DNA of 26,044 nt from DATAEU01 sp046735355 (GTDB taxonomy: Bacteria; Actinomycetota; UBA4738; HRBIN12). Shown here one piece after another: positions 16,183-22,352 of the stretch. Made by a program: the position numbers and the translations under genes. The notes under the pieces are model-generated. The model was not told the origin of the DNA and did not search any database. It saw nothing but the letters and a program-made list of their open reading frames with translations. The stretch lies in assembly GCA_046735355.1 (NCBI GenBank), contig JBKPTC010000061.1:1-26044 (forward strand). Reading direction: 5' to 3'. Position 1 is the stretch's first letter. Each line of letters begins with the position of its first letter.

Positions 16183-16196
16183 ACGTTCGCGAATTC
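16183..16196 (+). repeat. Dispersed motif copy 3 (ACGTTCGCGAATTC)
   Basis: Third copy of the intergenic element motif. A weaker related sequence (GGGAATTCTCGC) occurs at 13212-13223, just outside the left end of the element. Confidence 0.4.
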
Positions 16197-16326
16197 TCGC
16201 GCAGCACGGCGTGCTCAACCTCGGGCACGTGGTCGCGGAACGGCGGTGCCCCGTGGATCAGCGTGCCGCTAGGCCTCGGCTGGGCGTGGCATCGCGACGT
16301 CTGCCTCCGGACAAGCGTCGGTCGTT

Positions 16327-16345
16327 GCTAACCGCCTGCTAACCG
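16327..16345 (+). repeat. Right pair of GCTAACCG repeats (candidate integrase arm sites)
   Basis: GCTAACCG at 16327-16334 and 16338-16345, with the same 11-base period and orientation as the pair at 13434-13452; the intervening bases also agree at two of three positions. Confidence 0.6.
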
Positions 16346-16450
16346 CGGTACCACGAGGATTCGGCGATGCGTCCGCTATGCGACCTTGGCAACCCCGCTC
16401 ACGTGCCCAAACGCGAGAAGGCGCGACAAGCTGAGACAGCGTAGACGCCG

Positions 16451-17608
16451 CTAGAAGATGTAGTACCAGTTGACGAACAGCACCATGAGGCATCCGAGCC
16501 CGACGGCGGACGCCGCGATCAGCGCCGAACGCGGGATGCGCCACCGCTCGGCGACGTCGGCGAACGCCCAGAAGGCCGGGAACAGGGGCAGCACGAACCG
16601 CGGCATCGACATCAGCGGGCGCGACTCGAACACGTACGACAACGGGATCAGCAGGCCGCCCCACAGATACACCGTGTAGGAGGGCCGGTACCGCAGCGCC
16701 GCGTAGACCGACACGGCGAGCACCGGCACGACGATCAGCCAGTCGATCGCCCAGTAGCCGCCGTTGGCGATGCCGACGAACCGGAGCATGTCCTTCGTCG
16801 CGTGGAAGAGCGTCATCCACGGCGCCGACGGTTGCCGCTCCCAGTTCGCCTGGAGGTGGATCGGTGCGAGCACGTCCCCGATGCGCGCGTACCAGTACCA
16901 CAGATACAGCCCGAGCCCCGCGGCCGGGCTGAGCGCGGCCGCGAGCCCGGCGACCGGCGATCGTCCGTCCCGTCGCCACTGGTGGACCGCCTCGACCGCG
17001 AGCGCGGGCGCGAGGACGATGCCGACGCTGCGCGTCATCGCAGCGAGCGCCGCGGCGAGCCCGGCCGCGAGCCACGAGCGACGCCGCGCGGCGCGGAACG
17101 CGACGAGGGCGAGCAGCAGGAACATCGGCTCGCTGTACGGAGCGAAGAAGAAGAGCGCCGACGGGAACAGCGCCGTCAGCAGCACGACGGTGCGCGCCGT
17201 CGACTCCGACCGCTCCTCGGCGGTGAGCAGATACAGAACGCACAGCGCGCCGGCGAACGACGCGTTCGACACGAGCATCGACGCAGCGAACGGATGTCCG
17301 CCGAGCGCAAACGAGGCGGCGCGGATCGCGACCGGGAACAGCGGGAAGAACGCGGCGCTTCCGTCGGTCAGGCGGTAGCCGTCCGCGGCGATGCGCAGGA
17401 ACCACAGCGCGTCGAACCGCTCCCACGCCGTGAATATGTTGTGCCATCCGCCGTCGGCGAACGGCGGTGCGGGCCACCCGGGAACCGACACCGGATCGAG
17501 CGGCTTGACGGCGGCGAGGACCACGAGGCCGACGACGAACAGGCCGACACGGACGGCCACGAAAACGACGAGCGAGTACCGAACGGCGTCTCGCGTTCGA
17601 GGCGTCAC
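16451..17608 (-). CDS. PIG-V-like integral membrane glycosyltransferase (probable mannosyltransferase)
   Basis: Multi-spanning GT-C-type transferase of 385 aa, expected to use a polyprenyl-phosphate sugar on the outer face of the membrane. Features typical of the PIG-V family: the first loop with RFDALWFLRIAADGY (acidic residue near the active site), SAAFFPLFPVAIR, TALFPSALFFFAPYSEPMFL, AMTRSVGIVLAPA and LYLWYWYARIGDVLAP. About ten hydrophobic segments follow one another. The GTG start overlaps the GT87-like stop as GTGA. It is the last gene of the surface cluster, so it may glycosylate the fibre proteins or a surface glycan. Its last codons lie in the attachment core of the integrated element, which leaves the protein sequence unchanged. 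Confidence 0.85.
   Translation of the reverse strand: MTPRTRDAVRYSLVVFVAVRVGLFVVGLVVLAAVKPLDPVSVPGWPAPPFADGGWHNIFTAWERFDALWFLRIAADGYRLTDGSAAFFPLFPVAIRAASFALGGHPFAASMLVSNASFAGALCVLYLLTAEERSESTARTVVLLTALFPSALFFFAPYSEPMFLLLALVAFRAARRRSWLAAGLAAALAAMTRSVGIVLAPALAVEAVHQWRRDGRSPVAGLAAALSPAAGLGLYLWYWYARIGDVLAPIHLQANWERQPSAPWMTLFHATKDMLRFVGIANGGYWAIDWLIVVPVLAVSVYAALRYRPSYTVYLWGGLLIPLSYVFESRPLMSMPRFVLPLFPAFWAFADVAERWRIPRSALIAASAVGLGCLMVLFVNWYYIF
16453..16464. repeat. attR-like core repeat within the glycosyltransferase 3' end
   Basis: AGAAGATGTAGT, identical to 13379-13390. It encodes the terminal Tyr-Ile-Phe of the PIG-V-like protein, and the stop TAG comes from the element side. Confidence 0.7.
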
Positions 17609-18840
17609 GCCGGCGCCGGCGCCGGCGCCGGCATGGGTGCCGCGTCGTCCTTCCCGACCGTCACGAGCTCGCGTGCGCGGCACCACTCGACCAGGCACCA
17701 CACCAGCACGACGGCCCGGATCGCGATCGCGATCTCGAACGCACCGATCGGAACGCCTCCGTGGCCGGACAGACGCGCGAACCACGAGAAGCGCGTGACG
17801 AAGACCGCGACGTCGGCGATCTCGAACGCGACGAAGCTCCGGATCCCGGGAAGCGCCAGCGCGAACCACGGGAGCAGCCACAGGCCGTACTGGGGCGAGT
17901 ACACCTTGTTCGTCAGCAGGAACGCGACGATCACCGGGAACCCGAACGTCCAACGGGGGAAGTCGGGGTCGCCCCGGCCGCGGACGAGCCAGACCGCGAC
18001 GCAGACGACCGCGAACAGCGCGGCCGAGCCGAGGTTCATCGCCGGCGATGACGCGAAGTACATCTCGCCCGTCAGCCGGTGGTGGATCACGAACCAGAGG
18101 CTGTCCCAGTCGGCCGGCCGCTCGCCGTTGTAGCGGAAGAACTCGAACCAGCCGCTCGGGGCCGCGATCGCGAACGGCAGGTTCACGACGAGCCACGCGC
18201 CGACCGCGGCCCACGCGAGATGGACGCCGCCGTCGGGTCGTCGCTCGCGGAACCGGCCGAGCACGAACGGCACGACCAGCAGCGCAGGATAGATCTTCGC
18301 GGCGGCGCCGAGCCCGAGCAGGGCGCCCGACCACCCGTCGAGCCGCCGTAGGTACGCGAACGTCGCGACGGTCGCGAACGCGACTGCGTACAGGTCCCAG
18401 TTCATGAACGCGTAGACGAGCAGCGTCGGCGCAGCGGCGAAGACGAGCGCACGCGCCCCCACCAACAGGTACAGGGCCAGCGCGACGACGACGGCCGCGA
18501 TCGAGAGCAGGATGACGTTCGCCCAGAAGTAGCCGGGAAGCGAGTTGGAGGCCCAGGCGGCCAGCCGCATCGCATACATCGACAGCACCGGATACTCGTC
18601 GCACTGGATGCCACGGTCCTCGCACGGCTGAAGGAAGGGGAGGCGGCCGCCGGTCAGCTGTTCGCTGCCGAGCAGCGGGACGATGTCCGAATAGCAGAAG
18701 CGCGTGTACTGACCGCCGCTCTGCCAGATCGCGCCTCCCGAGGCGCAGGGCGCCTTCAGCGCCGCGCCGAGGGCCAACGTGGTCGCCAGGCAGGCGAGGA
18801 CGACCCCGAGGCCGATCGGGCGCTTCGCGAGCTCGAGCAC
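17605..18840 (-). CDS. GT87-like (DUF2029) integral membrane glycosyltransferase
   Basis: A 411-aa polytopic protein resembling GT-C family 87 polyprenol-phosphate-mannose-dependent mannosyltransferases. Evidence: an N-terminal membrane segment, an extracellular loop with the Asp of CYSDIVPL and several cysteines (PCASGG, RFCYSD, QPCEDRGIQCDEYP), then LLVYAFMNWDLYAVAFAT and LLGLGAAAKIYPALLVVPF (the AxKxYP block seen in GT87), and further membrane segments. The C-terminus ends in Ala-Pro repeats encoded by a GGCGCC hexanucleotide repeat. The GTG start at 18840 is preceded by GATAAT ending 6 bases upstream, so it may be transcribed without a leader from its own promoter as well as from the operon. 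Confidence 0.8.
   Translation of the reverse strand: MLELAKRPIGLGVVLACLATTLALGAALKAPCASGGAIWQSGGQYTRFCYSDIVPLLGSEQLTGGRLPFLQPCEDRGIQCDEYPVLSMYAMRLAAWASNSLPGYFWANVILLSIAAVVVALALYLLVGARALVFAAAPTLLVYAFMNWDLYAVAFATVATFAYLRRLDGWSGALLGLGAAAKIYPALLVVPFVLGRFRERRPDGGVHLAWAAVGAWLVVNLPFAIAAPSGWFEFFRYNGERPADWDSLWFVIHHRLTGEMYFASSPAMNLGSAALFAVVCVAVWLVRGRGDPDFPRWTFGFPVIVAFLLTNKVYSPQYGLWLLPWFALALPGIRSFVAFEIADVAVFVTRFSWFARLSGHGGVPIGAFEIAIAIRAVVLVWCLVEWCRARELVTVGKDDAAPMPAPAPAPA
17609..17632. repeat. GGCGCC-type hexanucleotide tandem repeat
   Basis: About four tandem copies of a 6-base unit encoding Ala-Pro at the end of the GT87-like protein, directly before its overlap with the PIG-V-like gene. Length changes by whole units would keep the frame. 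Confidence 0.6.
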
Positions 18841-18846
18841 CGGGGG

Positions 18847-18852
18847 ATTATC
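18847..18852 (-). promoter_or_regulatory. Candidate -10 box GATAAT, leaderless GT87-like gene
   Basis: On the minus strand GATAAT ends 6 bases before the GTG at 18840, which places the expected transcription start exactly on the start codon. The -35 region is poor. Confidence 0.5.
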
Positions 18853-18872
18853 CCGGCTTCGCACGCCTCGGA

Positions 18873-19847
18873 TCAGAAGTCCGTATCGAGCGCTCCGCTC
18901 TCGGTCACGGCCGTCGTCGACATCGCGTTGCCGGCGAGGTCGGTCGCCAGCGCGCTGGGCGTCCACGTCAGCGTCGTGTTGCTGGCGGCCTTGGTCCCGC
19001 CCGGGTTGCCACCGAGCGTCACGGTGACGACGGATTGCGCGACACCGGACAGCACCATCGTCGAGGTCGTGAAGCTGCGGTTGCCGTTCACGACGTCGCC
19101 GACGCAGACGGTGCCGAGGTGGACACCCGTTCCGCCCGCGGAGTCCTGGATCGTGACCGAGTCGTTCGTTCCGCACCCGCCGTTCTGGAAGAAGGCCTGG
19201 ACGGACGTCGACGCGCCGGTCCAGCCGGCGAGGATCGACGTCGGCTCCATCACCTCGCTGAACGTGAAGGTCAGCGTGTCACCGGCCTCCGGCGTGCCGT
19301 TGCCGACGTTCGCCTGGACGTTCGCGGCGGACGGGCCCGCGTTGTCGACGGTCACGCTGAACGACACCGCCCCGGAGGAGTTCGCCGGAGCGTGCGAATC
19401 GATCATCGTGACCGTGTAGGTCTTGACGCCCGCGGCGAGCGGGTTCTCCGCGGTGAGCGACGCCGATCGGTAGTTGTACGAAACGCCTCCGATCGTCCAC
19501 GGTCCGCCCGTCGTCGTGAGCGCGACGTTGGTCTGTCCCGTCGTCACGTTGGAGACGTTCGCCCGGACGGAACCGACGCCGCTCGCCGGATTCCCGGAGT
19601 CCGTCGCGCTGGCGTACACGTAGTACGCGGAGCCCTGGGAGATGTAACCGCCAGTCGTCGCGGTCGTCTTGGCGATGACCGACGTACCGCTCGGTGGCGT
19701 CCAGTCCGTGTCGGTTGCGAACGTGTTCGCGCCGTTCGACGTCGTCGAGGAGAACGCGGCGTACGTGACGCCTCCGCCCACGCCGAGGATGAGCCCCAGG
19801 ACGGTGACGACGGCGACACGCCGCGCGCGGTCAGCCGTGACTCGCAC
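18873..19847 (-). CDS. Secreted SipW-type signal-peptide protein with Ig-like repeats
   Basis: A 324-aa surface protein. The basic N-terminus and hydrophobic stretch VAVVTVLGLILGVGGGVTYA lead into AFSSTTSNGANTFATDTDW, the signature of SipW-dependent signal peptides found on TasA/CalY-type proteins. The mature part is Thr/Ser/Gly-rich with beta-sandwich-like segments, including SGAVSFSVTVDNAGPSAANV and a block from DTLTFTFSEVMEPTSILAGW that resembles bacterial Ig-like domains with cadherin-like sequence. A single pair of cysteines (GGCGTN, GTVCVGD) may form a disulphide. The GTG start has GGAGGA about 5 bases upstream. It overlaps the SipW-like gene by 17 bases. Probably an adhesin or fibre-associated protein processed by that peptidase. 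Confidence 0.8.
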   Translation of the reverse strand: MRVTADRARRVAVVTVLGLILGVGGGVTYAAFSSTTSNGANTFATDTDWTPPSGTSVIAKTTATTGGYISQGSAYYVYASATDSGNPASGVGSVRANVSNVTTGQTNVALTTTGGPWTIGGVSYNYRSASLTAENPLAAGVKTYTVTMIDSHAPANSSGAVSFSVTVDNAGPSAANVQANVGNGTPEAGDTLTFTFSEVMEPTSILAGWTGASTSVQAFFQNGGCGTNDSVTIQDSAGGTGVHLGTVCVGDVVNGNRSFTTSTMVLSGVAQSVVTVTLGGNPGGTKAASNTTLTWTPSALATDLAGNAMSTTAVTESGALDTDF

Positions 19848-20415
19848 CGGTCTCCTCCACGTCCACGGTCTTGGGCACGCCGGCCGCCGGCCTCCAGATC
19901 CGCCAGATCTCGTAGGCGCCGAGCAACAGCGCGGGCACCACGACGAGCAGGAGCCGTCCGATCGCGCCGTGCACGTAGAACAGGACGTAGCCGAGCCTCG
20001 GAACGCGGTACATCACGAGCCCGATGGTTCCGTCCCTCGGGATCTTCCACTGCTCGATGCTCGTGTTGGCGTCGCCCTTGGTCTCGAACCGGACCGAGCC
20101 GTTCGAGATCGTGATCGAACGAACTCGGTGCGTGATGAGCTTGTTGCGGTCGGTCGGGTCGCGGAACGTGACGATGTCGCCGATCCGCGCCTCGACCGCC
20201 GGGATCTGACGGACGACGACGATGTCGCCGACGTGGATCGTCGGCTCCATCGAGCCCGAGAGCACCGTGAGGCTCTTGATCCCGAAGAAGAACGGGATGG
20301 TGACGGCCATGCAGATGCCGAACAGCACCCCGCCCACCGTCCACAGGACGCCGGCCGTGACGGCGCGGGCGCCGACGAACCGGAGCGAGGGCTTCGCGAC
20401 CGCCACGGCGCTCAT
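19831..20415 (-). CDS. sipW: SipW-like (ER-type) signal peptidase I
   Basis: Membrane serine protease that removes signal peptides from exported proteins; SipW-type members are dedicated to TasA-like fibre subunits. The 194-aa product has an N-terminal membrane segment (about 18-50), then SGSMEPTIHVGDIVVV with catalytic Ser 55. In place of the bacterial Lys it has His 96 in ITHRV, followed by KGDAN with Asp 115, the Ser-His-Asp set of archaeal/ER-type signal peptidases. A second membrane segment (FYVHGAIGRLLLVVVPALLLGAYEIW) lies near the C-terminus. The ATG at 20415 overlaps the previous stop (ATGA), and the flanking genes on both sides carry the matching signal peptides, which makes the assignment strong. 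Confidence 0.9.
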   Translation of the reverse strand: MSAVAVAKPSLRFVGARAVTAGVLWTVGGVLFGICMAVTIPFFFGIKSLTVLSGSMEPTIHVGDIVVVRQIPAVEARIGDIVTFRDPTDRNKLITHRVRSITISNGSVRFETKGDANTSIEQWKIPRDGTIGLVMYRVPRLGYVLFYVHGAIGRLLLVVVPALLLGAYEIWRIWRPAAGVPKTVDVEETGASHG

Positions 20416-20969
20416 CGATTCCTCGCCTCCCACCGGAACGTCACGGTCGCGGTCGTGCCCTGCGCCGCCGCGGGGGCGGAGCTCTGGAGCGACATCGTGA
20501 AGCGATACGCGTGCGCCTCGCCGGACGTCCACGGGTTCCCGGGCTCGGCGAGCCCCGAGCCCCACGCCGTCGGATAGTTCGCGAGCGTGTCGTTGTACAG
20601 CGTCGAGATCGCGGAGAACCCGGAGCAGTCTCCGAATCCGGACGTCGTCGTGCCCGTCTCGACCTTGAGGTCGATGTACTGTTCGACCCCGGCGTTGGAG
20701 ACGGTCGCGTACAGCCGCGCGTCCGAGTCGAGCGAGCCGTCGTACGTCACGGTGATGCAGCTGACCTTCGCCGCGTCTCCGGGGCGGACGCCGGACGTCG
20801 AGAACATCACGCCGCCCGAGTCGTTGTCGCGGATGCGGACGGTTCCCGCCGAGAACGCGTTCGAGGCGTTCGATGTCGTGCTCGAGAACGCCGAAAACGT
20901 GGTCCCCGACCCGAGCGCGATGAGCCCCACGGCCATCGCCCCGAGCAGGAAGGATCGGACCCGGGTCAT
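20412..20969 (-). CDS. TasA/CalY-like secreted fibre-type protein 2
   Basis: A 185-aa small surface protein. The signal region FLLGAMAVGLIALGSGTTFSAF runs into SSTTSNASNAFSAGTVRIRD, the SipW-type processing signature with the following short beta-strand typical of TasA, camelysin and related fibre subunits. The mature domain is beta-rich, with three Cys residues (VSCITV, GDCSGF) shared with the paralogue at 21562-22146, as are YDGSLDSDARLY, STLYNDTLANYPTAW and the ending FRWEARNR. It overlaps both neighbours by ATGA, so it is co-translated with the peptidase. Expected to be exported by Sec, cleaved by the SipW-like enzyme and assembled or anchored at the cell surface. Confidence 0.85.
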   Translation of the reverse strand: MTRVRSFLLGAMAVGLIALGSGTTFSAFSSTTSNASNAFSAGTVRIRDNDSGGVMFSTSGVRPGDAAKVSCITVTYDGSLDSDARLYATVSNAGVEQYIDLKVETGTTTSGFGDCSGFSAISTLYNDTLANYPTAWGSGLAEPGNPWTSGEAHAYRFTMSLQSSAPAAAQGTTATVTFRWEARNR

Positions 20970-21484
20970 CTCGCCGCCACGACGCTCGGGTCGAACGTCA
21001 GGTTGATCTGGTCGACCCGGCCCTCGTAGCCGCTCGACAGGCCTCCCGGAAGCCAGGCGCGGACGGCGAGCGTCCGCGTCTGCTGCGACGTGATCGTGAA
21101 CCTGGTCGATCCGTCGCGGAGCTCGCCGAGCGGGCCGCGGTACAGCTGGGTGCCGGAGGCCCGGACGTCGATCCAGAGCGCCTCGTCGAGGTCGGCCGTC
21201 GACGGCTCTGCGGCCACGCCGACCGACAGCTTCGACGCGCTGCTGTTGCGGACGTCGACGCTTCCGTTCGCCGCGTCGCCGGGATACAGGTCGTTCGCCA
21301 TCACGATCGGCTCCGTCGACGAGAGTTCAAGCTCACCGGTCTGGAGGAACGCGACGGCGACGTCGGCGCCGAGGCGGCCGGTGCCCCGTGGGACGCGCCA
21401 TCCGAGGATCGAGCTGGCGGCGATCCCGATGCCGAGGACGAACCCGATGCTCCGGGCCCATCCGATGCTTCGCTCCGCGTTCAT
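20966..21484 (-). CDS. Small secreted protein of the TasA cluster, family unclear
   Basis: A 172-aa protein with one N-terminal hydrophobic segment (IGFVLGIGIAASSILGW) and a beta-rich exported domain. It contains GELELSSTEPIVMANDLYPGDAANGSVDVRNSSASKL, which resembles the central part of TasA/CalY-type proteins (a 'PGD' turn followed by N-S-rich strands), and ends with VDQINLTFDPSVVAAR. The usual AFSxTTSN motif after the signal segment is missing, so it may be an accessory, capping or anchoring subunit. ATG 21484 has AAGGGGA about 8 bases upstream. It lies downstream of a strong intercistronic hairpin and overlaps the next gene by ATGA. Confidence 0.75.
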   Translation of the reverse strand: MNAERSIGWARSIGFVLGIGIAASSILGWRVPRGTGRLGADVAVAFLQTGELELSSTEPIVMANDLYPGDAANGSVDVRNSSASKLSVGVAAEPSTADLDEALWIDVRASGTQLYRGPLGELRDGSTRFTITSQQTRTLAVRAWLPGGLSSGYEGRVDQINLTFDPSVVAAR

Positions 21485-21504
21485 CGATGCGTCCCCTTCG
21501 TGTG

Positions 21505-21538
21505 GGACGGGGCCGCCGAGGGGGTGGCGGCCCCGTCC
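21505..21538 (-). terminator. Strong 13-bp hairpin after the first TasA-like gene
   Basis: GGACGGGGCCGCC and GGCGGCCCCGTCC pair perfectly around an 8-base loop. It lies 24 bases after the stop of the first fibre gene and 21 bases before the next start. No T-run follows. It may be a partial terminator or an RNA-stabilising stem that makes the first subunit more abundant than the rest. Confidence 0.6.
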
Positions 21539-21561
21539 TCACGCGTATGACGGATCGCCGG

Positions 21562-22146
21562 TTAGACGTTCCGCGCTTCCCACGTGAACCCGAAGGCGTT
21601 CGCCGACAGCGGCGAGCTCCCTCCGTTCGCGTTGTTGTCGTCGGCAAGCGTGACGGTCACGCGGTAGTCGACGGCGCTGTTGGTGCTCCACGTGCCGCCG
21701 GTCGCGCTCGCGCCCGCGTACGTCGTCGGGAAGGAGTTCATCGCGACGTTGTTGTAGAGCGTGCTGGAGGGCGAGAAGCCGGTGCAGTCGCCGAACCCGG
21801 CGGCGCCGCTGCCCTCTTCGACCTTCACGGTGAGGTACTGGGCGAGCGCGCCGCCGAAGCCCGAGCCGTACAGCTTGACGGACGCGTCCAGCGTGCCGAG
21901 GTACGTGACCTTGATGCACGAGCTGTACGAGTTGCCCGGCTTCGCGTTCGAAACGTTGAACATCGCCGAGCCCGTGTCGTTGTCGACGATGTACACCGTG
22001 CCGGCTGCGAAGTTGTTGCCGGTGTTGCTGGTCGTCGCGGAGAACGCCGAGAACGTCCCGATTCCGGCGATGCTTCCGACGACGCCGACGATCAGGAGCG
22101 TGAGCAGCAGCTTGCGCCCCCTCTTCTGCCGGTCGTTCTCGGCCAT
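21562..22146 (-). CDS. TasA/CalY-like secreted fibre-type protein 1
   Basis: First gene of the surface cluster, 194 aa, probably the major subunit. The basic N-terminus RQKRGRKLL precedes the hydrophobic segment LLLTLLIVGVVGSIAGIGTF and the SipW-type signature SAFSATTSNTGNNFAAGTV. The mature part is beta-rich and aligns with the paralogue at 20412-20969 (VDNDTGSAMF, PGNSYSSCIKVTY, GTLDASVKLYGSG, GFGDCTGFSPSSTLYNN, final FTWEARNV). Start choice: ATG 22146 has AGGAGG 5 bases upstream; the frame is open further upstream but that sequence is not signal-like. It follows a structured leader of about 70-140 bases. TasA-type proteins polymerise into extracellular fibres after signal removal; fibre formation here is inferred from family membership. 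Confidence 0.85.
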   Translation of the reverse strand: MAENDRQKRGRKLLLTLLIVGVVGSIAGIGTFSAFSATTSNTGNNFAAGTVYIVDNDTGSAMFNVSNAKPGNSYSSCIKVTYLGTLDASVKLYGSGFGGALAQYLTVKVEEGSGAAGFGDCTGFSPSSTLYNNVAMNSFPTTYAGASATGGTWSTNSAVDYRVTVTLADDNNANGGSSPLSANAFGFTWEARNV

Positions 22147-22217
22147 TCCTGCCTCCTGCGTCTTGGGTCCACTTGACCCCTCATGCACGGATGTCGGCAG
22201 GTCGGCGCGCTCGGGCG

Positions 22218-22287
22218 ATTCCCGGGCACCGGGAATTCGCGGTACCGGTGTTCGGGTAGTCGTGTCCCCCGGATGGGGGCTACCGCG
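22218..22287 (-). promoter_or_regulatory. Structured leader upstream of the TasA-like operon, with alternative pairings
   Basis: On the minus strand, CGCGGTA (22287-22281) can pair perfectly with TACCGCG (22244-22238), enclosing a CCCCC-ATCC-GGGGG hairpin (22279-22266). The overlapping GGTAG (22284-22280) can pair instead with CTACC (22259-22255) just beyond that hairpin, so the two folds exclude each other. A further perfect 8-bp hairpin, ATTCCCGG with CCGGGAAT, lies at 22218-22236. The fibre gene starts about 70 bases downstream with a good Shine-Dalgarno. It does not match a riboswitch class known to me. Confidence 0.45.
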
Positions 22288-22302
22288 GTCGGGCTGCTCG
22301 TT

Positions 22303-22319
22303 CCGGGTGGCTCACCCGG
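22303..22319 (-). terminator. Hairpin after the response-regulator gene
   Basis: CCGGGTG, 3-base loop, CACCCGG: a perfect 7-bp stem about 34 bases after the regulator stop. A second weaker stem, CTGACC with GGTCAG (22339-22356), overlaps the stop itself. Either could end transcription before the fibre operon. No T-run. Confidence 0.45.
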
Positions 22320-22352
22320 GGTCGATCGGCCATCGCATCTGACCTCGAGCGG

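Larger units (their letters stand above)
16087..16450. other. 364-base gene-free right end of the element
   Basis: No convincing gene on either strand. It holds a run of eight C at 16151-16158, motif copy 3, a small palindrome (AGCACG with CGTGCT, near 16203-16215), the right GCTAACCG pair and then the attR-like core just beyond. This is the layout expected of the integrase-binding end of an integrative element. Confidence 0.6.
13379..16464. mobile_element. Decayed integrative element inserted in the 3' end of a glycosyltransferase gene
   Basis: The segment is bounded by an identical 12-bp direct repeat AGAAGATGTAGT (13379-13390 and 16453-16464). The right copy forms the last codons of the PIG-V-like gene. 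Joining the gene body to the sequence left of 13379 through one repeat copy restores the same protein end with stop TGA in place of TAG. Such neat repair of a gene's 3' end is the hallmark of tyrosine-recombinase integration. A frameshifted tyrosine integrase lies near the left end, and paired 8-bp repeats sit inside each end. Cargo: a 68-aa protein, a zinc-ribbon protein, a GyrI-like protein and a YCII-family protein. The interior looks less GC-rich than the flanks. With a broken integrase it is probably immobile. Confidence 0.75.

Noticed and set aside
15750..16196. Dispersed motif as a LexA (SOS) box
   Set aside because: It does not fit the actinobacterial CGAAC-N4-GTTCG pattern; no lexA-type regulator is present.
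16133..16342. 69-codon plus-strand open frame in the right end of the element
   Set aside because: No start signal, no family resemblance, and it runs through the C-tract and repeat sites.
16802..18133. 443-codon plus-strand open frame across the glycosyltransferases
   Set aside because: No recognisable domain, charged and repetitive composition, antisense to well-formed membrane proteins.
22218..22340. c-di-GMP or c-di-AMP riboswitch upstream of the TasA-like gene
   Set aside because: The region has several stems, but I could not find the conserved core sequences of either class; kept only as an unclassified structured leader.
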